Part shown: in pieces, positions 7,699-13,145 of the stretch
How positions within the stretch are numbered: the first letter of the stretch is position 1
Layout of the letters: every line of letters begins with the position of its first letter
Origin: JAEUKQ01 sp044227605
GTDB lineage: Bacteria > Pseudomonadota > Alphaproteobacteria > JAEUKQ01
Direction: 5' to 3'
NCBI GenBank assembly: GCA_044227605.1
Contig: JBGAWJ010000035.1
Coordinates: 1-13,145, forward strand
Length of the DNA: 13,145 bases
The notes under the pieces: model-generated
Databases searched by the model: none
Told to the model about the DNA's origin: nothing
The model's input: the letters and a program-made list of their open reading frames with translations, nothing else
Program-made: the position numbers and the translations under genes

Positions 7699-8346
7699 TT
7701 ATAGATTGATCCATTTTTTTAGAGTTTTCAAATGTTCTTTTGGTGAAGCGTAGTTAAACCTAAACTCACATTCCTTGAGAAATAGGGGGAAGTTTTTTGT
7801 GGGGATGCCATTATACTTTCGCAAGACACGCTTGGCCTGGTTCCAAAAGTTTTCGATACCGTTGATATGATTGTGTCCATCAACAAAATCAACCGAGTGA
7901 TTGATCCGAAAATGTTTGAACTCAGACACATCCAACACATTATAAGACCGATAGCTATCCGTGTATACAATGCTGTCAGGCTTTATTTTGTTGATGATAA
8001 TGGCTTTTAGCGTCTCGCCTTTAGTATCTGGCACGGGCACAGCGTAGACTTTGCCACCATGTTTTAACAGACCGAAAACGGGAACTTTGCCGCCAGCACC
8101 GCGTCCACGCTTGCCTTTGCGGACACCAGCGAAATAACTCTCATCTAGTTCTATTTCGCCGTCGAACGGTACATTGTCGGCGATCTTCTCCGTGATGATC
8201 TCGCGTAATTTACGGTAAAAAAGAGCCACAATATTAGCCTGCAAACCGAGCAGATCAGCTGCCGATCGCGCCGTCACTTCAAGCACAAAAAACTCAACCA
8301 GCCGAACCTGCTATTTTTTACTTAGTCTACAATGCTTTAAACTCAT
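7699..8346 (-). pseudogene. IS1595/IS1016-type DDE transposase interrupted by a TAG at codon 12
   Basis: The uninterrupted part (7699-8286, 195 codons from a GTG) holds nearly the whole transposase. It has a helix-turn-helix region (ARSAADLLGLQANI), the family signature ELDESYF-GVRKGKRGRGAGGKVPVFGLL, and likely DDE residues D48 (ELDES), D110 (YTDSYRSYN) and E145 (NGIENFW). The same frame extends upstream to an ATG at 8346 preceded by AGGA. It reads MSLKHCRLSKK, a TAG stop (8311-8313), then QVRLVEFFVLEVTARS, which resembles the normal N-terminus of these transposases. A point mutation to amber is the simplest reading. The catalytic part could still be made from the internal GTG at 8286 or by stop suppression, so loss of function is likely but not certain. 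No other frameshift or stop is visible. Confidence 0.82.
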
Positions 8347-8352
8347 AGCTCA

Positions 8353-8356
8353 TCCT
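8353..8356 (-). promoter_or_regulatory. Ribosome binding site of the original transposase start
   Basis: AGGA on the minus strand lies six bases before the ATG at 8346. It supports that ATG as the ancestral start and therefore the reading of TAG 8311-8313 as a disabling mutation. Confidence 0.55.
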
Positions 8357-8368
8357 AGATAACTTCTC

Positions 8369-8385
8369 TTATCTACTACAGCTCC
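8369..8385. repeat. Right terminal inverted repeat of the IS
   Basis: Reads GGAGCTGTAGTAGATAA inward from 8385 on the minus strand, one mismatch from the left end. Its outer base abuts the right copy of the target duplication. Confidence 0.88.
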
Positions 8386-8393
8386 AAAATTTA
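8386..8393. repeat. Target-site duplication, right copy (AAAATTTA)
   Basis: Seven of eight bases match the copy at 7673-7680. On the minus strand it contains TAAATT, which lies 16 bases from an upstream TTGACA. The target site therefore seems to have been the -10 region of a promoter facing the secreted paralogs. Confidence 0.6.
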
Positions 8394-8415
8394 TTAAAAA
8401 ATAAAAATATGTCAA
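8388..8415 (-). promoter_or_regulatory. Candidate sigma-70 promoter, originally facing the secreted paralog pair
   Basis: On the minus strand a perfect -35 TTGACA (8415-8410) is followed after 16 bases by TAAATT (8393-8388). The spacing is acceptable and four of six -10 bases match. It points toward the transposase and the paralog genes. The insertion sequence begins two bases beyond the -10, so transcripts would now run through the element first. Assigned by inspection only. Confidence 0.4.
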
Positions 8416-8438
8416 AAAAAGGCATGCTGTTTTTTGAC
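8411..8438. terminator. Inverted repeat between fabI and the IS, possible fabI terminator
   Basis: Nine-base arms GTCAAAAAA (8411-8419) and TTTTTTGAC (8430-8438) flank a GC-richer core centred on GCATGC. It lies about 55 bases past the fabI stop, where a terminator would be expected, and the minus-strand copy has a T run inside its second arm. The stem is mostly A-T, so termination strength is doubtful. One arm also contains the TTGACA of the candidate promoter beside it. Confidence 0.4.
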
Positions 8439-8492
8439 AGCGTCCCTATAACAGCAACCCGCTAATGCAAATTAAAAATATTTGATGGAATT

Positions 8493-9350
8493 TTAGAACG
8501 ACATATCTTGCTTGGTTTCAAAGCTTTTCAAAAGTTCTGCCGATTGGGTAGCGGTGTCGGTGCGGATCATGCCATTGACGTGATAGCCGCTGTCCACATG
8601 GTGGACTTCCCCGCTTACACCAGCTGATAAATCGCTTAATAAATAAAGGGCGGATCCACCTACTTGGTCAATCGTTACATTACGGCGAAGGGGGGAATTT
8701 AATTCATTCCAGCGTAAGATAAAACGGAAATCCCCAATGCCTGAAGCGGCTAAGGTTTTAATGGGGCCTGCGGAAATAGCATTAACCCGGATGCCTTGGG
8801 CGCCCATATCCATCGCCAGATAACGGACACTAGCCTCAAGGGCCGCTTTGGCAACACCCATGACATTATAATGGGGCATCACGCGCTCGGCGCCGAAATA
8901 AGTCAAGGTTAGCAGGCTGCCGCCCTGGTTCATCATTTTGGCTGCGCGTTGGGCAATAGCTGTAAAGGAAAAGCAGGAAATATCCAGCGTCATGGCAAAA
9001 TTTTTGCGGCTGGTGTTTAAGTATTTTCCCTTCAATTCATCTTTATCGGAAAAGGCAATCGCGTGGACAACAAAATCCAAAGTTCCCCAATTTTTAGCTA
9101 AATGCTCAAAAACCTTATCAATGCTTGAATCATCCGTCACATCACAAGGCAGTACCAATTTAGCACCCAAGCTGTCAGCCAAGGGGAAAACCCTTTTTTG
9201 CAAAACCTCGCCTTGGTAGGTGAAGGCAAGTTCCGCCCCCTGCGCTGCAACCGCTTTGGCAATGCCCCAGGCAATTGATTTGTCATTGGCAACACCCATG
9301 ATCAGGCCACGTTTGCCGCTCATAAGTCCTTTTTGGGAAGCTGTGTTCAT
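8493..9350 (-). CDS. fabI: Enoyl-[acyl-carrier-protein] reductase (NADH), FabI
   Basis: Cytoplasmic enzyme of type II fatty acid synthesis that reduces trans-2-enoyl-ACP to acyl-ACP. With 285 residues it is a divergent short-chain dehydrogenase. Visible features are the nucleotide-binding start GKRGLIMGVANDKSIAWGIA (12-31), CDVTDDSSI (69-77), the catalytic pair Y161 and K168 in YNVMGVAK, an upstream Y151 and the FabI loop AGPIKTLAASGIGDF. Two starts are possible. ATG 9350 gives the N-terminal length common in alphaproteobacterial FabI but has a poor ribosome site. ATG 9323 has AAGGA just upstream and would give 276 residues. A good sigma-70 promoter lies upstream (9432-9460). FabI is the usual triclosan target, and nothing in the sequence suggests otherwise. 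Confidence 0.96.
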   Translation of the reverse strand: MNTASQKGLMSGKRGLIMGVANDKSIAWGIAKAVAAQGAELAFTYQGEVLQKRVFPLADSLGAKLVLPCDVTDDSSIDKVFEHLAKNWGTLDFVVHAIAFSDKDELKGKYLNTSRKNFAMTLDISCFSFTAIAQRAAKMMNQGGSLLTLTYFGAERVMPHYNVMGVAKAALEASVRYLAMDMGAQGIRVNAISAGPIKTLAASGIGDFRFILRWNELNSPLRRNVTIDQVGGSALYLLSDLSAGVSGEVHHVDSGYHVNGMIRTDTATQSAELLKSFETKQDMSF

Positions 9351-9431
9351 GAGATTAACTCTGATTTGTGATCAACGGCTTGGAAAGCCAGAAGATAATA
9401 TGGAGATGTTTATTGACTACATTCTACGCTC

Positions 9432-9460
9432 ATAACACGCAAGAATCAGGATTTTGTCAA
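9432..9460 (-). promoter_or_regulatory. Sigma-70-like promoter of fabI
   Basis: On the minus strand TTGACA (9460-9455) and TGTTAT (9437-9432) are separated by exactly 17 bases. The -35 is perfect and the -10 matches four of six. Transcription would begin near 9425, leaving a leader of roughly 75 bases before ATG 9350. I see no riboswitch-like fold in that leader. Confidence 0.6.
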
Positions 9461-9498
9461 GCCTTGCATACAAGATATCCAAATTATTTTTAGGAATA

Positions 9499-9538
9499 GG
9501 GCATATAACAAAAAAATGCCCCTTGATTTCTTATCAAG
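9499..9538. other. Two small adjacent hairpins upstream of the fabI promoter
   Basis: GGGCAT (9499-9504) pairs with ATGCCC (9516-9521) around an A-rich loop. CTTGAT (9522-9527) pairs with ATCAAG (9533-9538). Both lie between the lipoprotein terminator and the fabI -35. They could be a second termination element or binding sites. No function can be assigned. Confidence 0.35.
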
Positions 9539-9566
9539 CGGATCATGAGAACGGTTATATAAGGAA

Positions 9567-9594
9567 ATCGACCAGGGGGAACCCCCTGATCGAT
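9567..9594 (-). terminator. Strong hairpin terminator after the lipoprotein gene
   Basis: On the minus strand ATCGATCAGGGGG and CCCCCTGGTCGAT pair over 13 positions with one G-T wobble around a TT turn. The hairpin starts 12 bases past the stop codon and is followed by a short TTT and AT-rich stretch. The stem is very stable. The T tract is weak, so part of its effect may be 3'-end protection. Confidence 0.75.
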
Positions 9595-9606
9595 CACGCG
9601 GCATAT

Positions 9607-10116
9607 TTAACTGATGATTTGCCATGTGCCGTTGGGTTGGCGGCAAGCAGTACCGGTTGCCGTTTCAATTCTGCCGTCAATCACGACCGATGATTGATAT
9701 TCACGGCAAACTTCGTAATTACGGGTCTGGCTTTTATAGGTGCGGGTTGGCTTGGTATAACCGCTGGTGTTTTTATTGGGGTTTTGCCAACGGCGCTCCT
9801 GACCATCGGGGGCATATTCAAAAGCTTCTAAAGCTGATCTTTCGGCGCTTAATCGGTCAGCGCGATCAAGCGATTTACCAATCTCATTCCCAAACCACGC
9901 GCCCAGCAATGCTAGGCCAGCGGTTGCGGCCAAATTGCCAGTGCTGCCCTTTTTGCCAATTTGCGAGCCAGCAAATCCACCCAGCGCCCCTCCACCCAAA
10001 GTGCCAATTGTTTCCTTAGTTCCCATACCACCACAAGCTGTAAGCCCAATGGTTGCGGCTGTCACGGTCACCAGATTCAGCATGCGGTACCGTTGAATAA
10101 AACCTTGTATCATCAT
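9607..10116 (-). CDS. Glycine-zipper outer-membrane lipoprotein, 17-kDa surface antigen family
   Basis: The 169-residue product has a lipoprotein signal peptide with lipobox LTAC, so C28 would be lipidated after cleavage. A glycine-zipper segment follows (GTLGGGALGGFAGSQIG and GLALLGAWFGNEIG, about residues 38-80), as in the rickettsial 17-kDa antigen and related RT0821-type proteins. A short charged stretch leads to a C-terminal domain with YEVCREYQSS and GTACRQPNGTWQII, where C137 and C158 could form a disulfide. The likely place is the periplasmic face of the outer membrane. The role is structural or unknown. The start ATG 10116 (ATG 10113 is adjacent) is preceded by AGGGA at good spacing. 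It lies upstream of fabI with its own terminator and diverges from pdxH. Confidence 0.87.
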   Translation of the reverse strand: MMIQGFIQRYRMLNLVTVTAATIGLTACGGMGTKETIGTLGGGALGGFAGSQIGKKGSTGNLAATAGLALLGAWFGNEIGKSLDRADRLSAERSALEAFEYAPDGQERRWQNPNKNTSGYTKPTRTYKSQTRNYEVCREYQSSVVIDGRIETATGTACRQPNGTWQIIS

Positions 10117-10122
10117 TTCTTT

Positions 10123-10127
10123 TCCCT
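10123..10127 (-). promoter_or_regulatory. Ribosome binding site of the lipoprotein gene
   Basis: AGGGA on the minus strand lies six bases before the first of two adjacent ATG codons (10116). Confidence 0.5.
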
Positions 10128-10194
10128 AGGTATCTTCGTATAGATTTGAGTTGCTTATCTTTCATTCATTTTATCAAACACTATTAAATAACTG

Positions 10195-10293
10195 CAATAG
10201 TCTAAAGGTTTTTATTCGCAATAACAAGCCTACTAGCGGGTCATTGTCATAAGAAAAAAACTTCTAAAAATTTATTCCCTTTTAAGACTATTG
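10195..10293. repeat. Nine-base inverted repeat across the lipoprotein-pdxH divergent region
   Basis: CAATAGTCT at 10195-10203 recurs inverted as AGACTATTG at 10285-10293, and similarity continues weakly inward (AAAGG against CCTTTTA). The copies are about 80 bases apart, one toward each gene. This could be a paired operator, part of a promoter, or chance. The rest of the 216-base gap is AT-rich with no other recognisable gene. Confidence 0.35.
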
Positions 10294-10317
10294 TTTGTAG
10301 GATGAAGGATAAAGTAA

Positions 10318-10323
10318 AGAGGA
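10318..10323 (+). promoter_or_regulatory. Ribosome binding site of pdxH
   Basis: AGAGGA ends nine bases before the ATG at 10333 and supports that start. Confidence 0.55.
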
Positions 10324-10332
10324 CATATAGGC

Positions 10333-10920
10333 ATGATTGAGATTCCTAAAAACCCCCTGGATTTTTTTAAAGCTTGGTATGATCAAGCGTGCCAGACCGA
10401 GCCAAATGATCCAAATGCCATGAGTTTGGCCACCATTTCGGCCGATGGTTTTCCATCTGTGCGAATCGTTTTGATGAAGCATTATGATCAAGATGGGTTG
10501 GTTTTTCATACCAATCTGGAAAGTCAAAAAGGCAAGGATTTAAGGGCTAACCCTTTGGCTGCGCTTTGTTTCCATTGGAAAACATTAAAGCGCACTGTGC
10601 GCTTGCAAGGCCAGGCTGCTATCATTAGCCAAGCCGAGGCAGATGCCTATTTCTCAGACCGGCCCCGCGGTAGCCAAATTGGCGCTTGGGCCTCGCTGCA
10701 GTCACGTTTTTTGCCCGAACGGGCCGAATTAGAGGCTAGGGTGAAAAGGTTTGATCAGCAGTTTGCAGGAAAAGCTGTGCCGCGTCCGCCTTATTGGTCA
10801 GGGTTACGGTTGACCCCCAGTAGGTGGGAATTTTGGCAAGATCAGCCCTCAAGGCTGCATGATCGCATCCACTATCAACAAAACGGCCAAAGTTGGACCA
10901 TTCAGCGTTTATACCCTTGA
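10333..10920 (+). CDS. pdxH: Pyridoxamine/pyridoxine 5'-phosphate oxidase
   Basis: FMN-dependent cytoplasmic oxidase that makes pyridoxal 5'-phosphate from PNP or PMP, the last step of vitamin B6 synthesis and salvage. The 195-residue length is normal for the family. Recognisable blocks in order are FMN-binding VRIVLMK (43-49), SQKGKDLRANPLAALCFHW (64-82), VRLQGQA, YFSDRPRGSQIGAWAS (106-121), PRPPYWSGLRLTPSRWEFWQ (150-169) and RLHDR (174-178), ending in RLYP. A good Shine-Dalgarno supports ATG 10333. It diverges from the lipoprotein gene and converges on miaA with a 53-base gap lacking a clear terminator. A fabI-lipoprotein-pdxH neighbourhood occurs in other alphaproteobacteria as far as I recall. 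Confidence 0.96.
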   Translation: MIEIPKNPLDFFKAWYDQACQTEPNDPNAMSLATISADGFPSVRIVLMKHYDQDGLVFHTNLESQKGKDLRANPLAALCFHWKTLKRTVRLQGQAAIISQAEADAYFSDRPRGSQIGAWASLQSRFLPERAELEARVKRFDQQFAGKAVPRPPYWSGLRLTPSRWEFWQDQPSRLHDRIHYQQNGQSWTIQRLYP

Positions 10921-10973
10921 GTAACAAAATCTTCAGAAAACAGCTGCGGTATAAAGCAATGACTGAAAAGCGG

Positions 10974-11930
10974 CTATTTTAGGTTAGAAAGGAAATTCTT
11001 GATCTGATCCGCTAGGGTTGTCGTTCCCTGTTTGATGGTAGCTTGTTTATGTGAATCAATGGGGATGGGGATAGCGGTTGGCAGCTGGTTGCGAAACCAG
11101 GTGGTTTGTCGTTTGGCATATTGGCGGGTTGCTTGTTGCCCCAGTATAATTGCTTGCTCGCGTGTTATAGCACCTTCAAAATAGGCGAATAATTGTTTTA
11201 AACCCAAAATACCCATTCCGGGCAGGTAGGGCGGTAATTTCATTTGGTAGATGGCGGCGGCTTCTTCCACCCCGCCTTTTTTAATCATTGTAAGGAAGCG
11301 TTGGTCGCAAGCTGCATATAAAAACGGCCGTTCAGGGACTAAAGTTGTCAGGAGATATTTGATGGGTAAAACCGGATTTCCGGTTTGCCACCACTCCAAT
11401 AAAGACTTTCCGGTTGCTTGTTTGACGGACCAAGCCCTTACTAACCGTTGCCTATCATTGGGGTGCAGGCGCTGGGCCATCAAGGGATCAATTTGCTGGA
11501 ATTGTTGATAAAAGCTTTCAGGCCCCAATTGTTGCCAAGATTTTTCTATTTCTTCTTTAATCACAGCTGGAACGGCTGGGATGACTGCTAATCCCTGGGT
11601 TAAGGCTTGAATATATAACCCCGTGCCACCCACAACAAAAAGGGGTTTGCCAGCAATAAGGGGCTGTTTTAATAATTCCCTAAACCAATCCAGCCATAAC
11701 CCCACGGAACAAGGTTGTTTAAGGGAAATTTCGCCGTATAAATAATGCGGTATTTGTTGTATATCAAGCAGGGAAGGTCGGGCATTTAGGATGACGCTTT
11801 CTCGGTATATTTGCATACTATCGGCATTTACGATACTGCCGTTAAACTGGGCGGCAAGCTCCATCGCAATCTGGGATTTTCCAGACGCCGTGGGGCCACT
11901 GATAACGATGACAGGTGGTATATGATACAT
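10974..11930 (-). CDS. miaA: tRNA dimethylallyltransferase (i6A37 synthase)
   Basis: Transfers a dimethylallyl group from DMAPP to A37 of tRNAs that read UNN codons, the first step toward ms2i6A. The 318-residue product has the P-loop GPTASGKS (12-19), DSMQIY (37-42) with the family's conserved aspartate, GGTGLYIQAL (101-110), and the C-terminal RQYAKRQTTWFRNQ (269-282). All are typical of MiaA. ATG 11930 sits just before the P-loop as expected; the ribosome site is weak (GGA). The protease gene ends 54 bp upstream on the same strand, so the two may be cotranscribed. It draws on the same DMAPP pool that ispA uses. Confidence 0.95.
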   Translation of the reverse strand: MYHIPPVIVISGPTASGKSQIAMELAAQFNGSIVNADSMQIYRESVILNARPSLLDIQQIPHYLYGEISLKQPCSVGLWLDWFRELLKQPLIAGKPLFVVGGTGLYIQALTQGLAVIPAVPAVIKEEIEKSWQQLGPESFYQQFQQIDPLMAQRLHPNDRQRLVRAWSVKQATGKSLLEWWQTGNPVLPIKYLLTTLVPERPFLYAACDQRFLTMIKKGGVEEAAAIYQMKLPPYLPGMGILGLKQLFAYFEGAITREQAIILGQQATRQYAKRQTTWFRNQLPTAIPIPIDSHKQATIKQGTTTLADQIKNFLSNLK

Positions 11931-11943
11931 AGATAATCCGTCA

Positions 11944-11963
11944 GCCAGAAAATTGACTGATAT
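11944..11963 (-). other. Small hairpin between the protease gene and miaA
   Basis: On the minus strand TCAGTCA pairs with TGGCTGA, with one G-T wobble and a six-base loop, in the 54-base gap before miaA. No T run follows, so it is not a typical terminator. It might modulate read-through or mRNA stability. Confidence 0.25.
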
Positions 11964-11984
11964 GACCCTTTAAATCCGCTCGCA

Positions 11985-13145
11985 TTACTGGGGGATGGGC
12001 GCTGGGGCTGCAGGTGGTATAGCTAGGGCTACCCATTGATAATCCCCTTGCCTGATAATTAATACCGTCAGCACTTTGTGCCCTAATTGCTGCGCCTCTT
12101 TTAGACGGGTAATAATATCATCGGGTTGACGGATCGGTTTTTGGTTAATTTCGGTGATCACATCACCGGCTTTAATCCCCTTTTGAGCCGCAGCACTGCC
12201 GGTCTCTACATTCAAGACAACCAATCCCAATACTTGCTTTGGGATGTCAAAACGGCGGCGCAGGTTTGTATCCAATGCCCCAACAATCAGACCAAGTTCC
12301 GAAATATTAGTCCCGGCAACCTTAGGACTAGTCGAACTATCAGGGGTCTGGGTGGTTTTTTCCTGTAACTCTTGAATCTCGACTTGAATGGTGAGTTGTT
12401 TTTTATGACGCATCAGAATAACAGGAACTTTCGTGCCGATTTTTGTTTCTGCCACCAGGCGAGGTAAGATGCGCGGGGAAGTGATTGTATAACTGCCGAT
12501 TTTTAGGATGATATCATCTTTCTGAATGCCTGCCTTTTCAGCGGGGGAGTTGGCAACCACGCTAGAAACTTGTGCTCCGGTACCGGTTGCTAACCCTAAT
12601 TCTTCTGCTAATTCATCGCTTACCGATTGAATGTTGACGCCTAGCCAACCCCTTTTAACCTGGCCAAACTGCTTCAATTGTTCAATAATCCCTTTAGCCA
12701 AATCGGCGGAAATGGCAAACCCAAGCCCAATACTGCCGCCGGATGGGGAAATAATTGCCGTATTAATGCCAATCACTTCGCCCCTGACATTAAACATCGG
12801 ACCACCAGAATTGCCTTTGTTGATAGCGGCGTCGGTTTGCAGGTAATCATCATAAGGCCCATCATGGATATTCCGCTGGCTTGCGGAAATAATGCCGATG
12901 CTGACAGAACCGCCCAAACCGAAAGGATTGCCGATGGCCATAATCCATTCGCCGATTTTCGCATCCTCAGAAACGCCCCAGGGGACAAAGGGCAGGGGGT
13001 GCGGCGATTCAATTTTGAGCAAGGCTAAATCGGTCTTGGGATCGGTGCCCACTAATTTAGCCTGATAGGTTTTATTGTTATAAAGCCTAACGGAAATCCG
13101 CTGCGCCCCTTCAATCACATGGTTGTTGGTTACAATATAGCCAGT
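11985..13145 (-). CDS. degP: Do/DegP-family periplasmic serine endoprotease, 5' part beyond window edge
   Basis: Periplasmic protease and chaperone for misfolded envelope proteins. The frame is open to the window edge, beginning TGYIVTNNHVIEG, so the GTG at 13118 is internal and the signal peptide lies outside. The trypsin-like triad is visible: His in TNNHV (residue 9 of the 386 present), Asp in PKTDLALLKI (39) and Ser in GNSGGPMFN (113). PDZ1 begins at KRGWLGVNIQSV with VVANSPAEKAGIQKDDIIL. PDZ2 follows at SELGLIVGALD with GSAAAQKGIKAGDVITEIN. The C-terminus is rich in Ala and Pro (PPAAPAPIPQ). Two PDZ domains favour DegP/DegQ over DegS; which of the two cannot be decided here. miaA follows on the same strand. 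Confidence 0.93.
   Translation of the reverse strand, partial: TGYIVTNNHVIEGAQRISVRLYNNKTYQAKLVGTDPKTDLALLKIESPHPLPFVPWGVSEDAKIGEWIMAIGNPFGLGGSVSIGIISASQRNIHDGPYDDYLQTDAAINKGNSGGPMFNVRGEVIGINTAIISPSGGSIGLGFAISADLAKGIIEQLKQFGQVKRGWLGVNIQSVSDELAEELGLATGTGAQVSSVVANSPAEKAGIQKDDIILKIGSYTITSPRILPRLVAETKIGTKVPVILMRHKKQLTIQVEIQELQEKTTQTPDSSTSPKVAGTNISELGLIVGALDTNLRRRFDIPKQVLGLVVLNVETGSAAAQKGIKAGDVITEINQKPIRQPDDIITRLKEAQQLGHKVLTVLIIRQGDYQWVALAIPPAAPAPIPQ

Larger units (their letters stand above)
7681..8385 (-). mobile_element. IS1595-family insertion sequence, IS1016-like group, 705 bp
   Basis: Complete small element bounded by terminal inverted repeats. The left end reads GGGGCTGTAGTAGATAA (7681-7697) and the right end, read inward on the minus strand, GGAGCTGTAGTAGATAA (8385-8369); 16 of 17 bases match. 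An imperfect 8-bp target duplication flanks it. The single gene is a transposase of the IS1016/ISXO2-like DDE type. Total length is close to the roughly 0.7 kb of IS1016 elements. It lies between fabI and the secreted paralog pair, oriented with its transposase in the same direction as both, and splits the upstream region of the paralogs. The transposase carries an early stop, so the copy may not move by itself. Confidence 0.9.

Noticed and set aside
7696..7760. Outward promoter at the left end of the IS driving paralog 2
   Set aside because: A TATAAT is present on the minus strand, but no -35 lies at 16-18 bases; the nearest TTGAAA is 22 bases away. Too weak to list as a feature.
10921..10973. 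Terminator between pdxH and miaA
   Set aside because: Only loose complementarity (AGCTGC and GCGGCT) is present, with no stable stem plus T run.
12126..13028. Plus-strand open frames antisense to the HtrA protease
   Set aside because: They are shadows of a gene whose triad and PDZ motifs are unmistakable.
1..13145. CRISPR array, toxin-antitoxin, prophage or defence island
   Set aside because: No regularly spaced direct repeats, paired small toxin-antitoxin frames, integrase or nuclease/helicase genes were seen. The only mobile element is the IS.

Overview
The window looks like ordinary chromosome from an alphaproteobacterium of moderate to low GC. The evidence is gene content and order: ispA beside tlyA and a TrmA/RlmD-type RNA methyltransferase; fabI, a 17-kDa-antigen-like lipoprotein and pdxH as neighbours; and a Do/HtrA protease followed by miaA. 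Species cannot be told from the sequence. A lineage of the Rhodospirillales or Holosporales type is a guess.

Positions 1-4248 (+ strand) form a compact run: the 3' part of a farnesyl diphosphate synthase (ispA), a MATE efflux transporter, a TlyA-type rRNA 2'-O-methyltransferase and a class I SAM RNA m5U methyltransferase. The last two overlap by four bases (ATGA), and the whole run is probably one operon. In many alphaproteobacteria I would expect dxs between ispA and tlyA. Here the MATE gene is in that place.

Positions 4280-8385 (- strand) are the accessory part. Two tandem paralogous secreted proteins of about 550 residues match no family I can name. Each has a signal peptide, four cysteines at equivalent places, and recurring strand-turn-strand units that suggest a beta-propeller. 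Directly upstream is a 705-bp IS1016/IS1595-type insertion sequence with near-perfect terminal inverted repeats and an imperfect 8-bp target duplication. Its transposase has a TAG stop at codon 12. The element lies between the first paralog and what looks like that gene pair's original promoter.

Positions 8386-10920 hold fabI (-) with a clear sigma-70 promoter, a glycine-zipper lipoprotein (-) ending in a strong hairpin terminator, and pdxH (+), which diverges from the lipoprotein gene. Positions 10974-13145 (-) hold miaA and, upstream of it, the 3' part of a DegP/HtrA-family periplasmic protease cut by the window edge.

Most of the window is housekeeping: isoprenoid, fatty acid and vitamin B6 metabolism, rRNA and tRNA modification, and envelope quality control. 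I see no CRISPR array, tRNA, rRNA or defence system. The part most likely to be undescribed is the four-cysteine secreted paralog pair and its IS-disrupted promoter.
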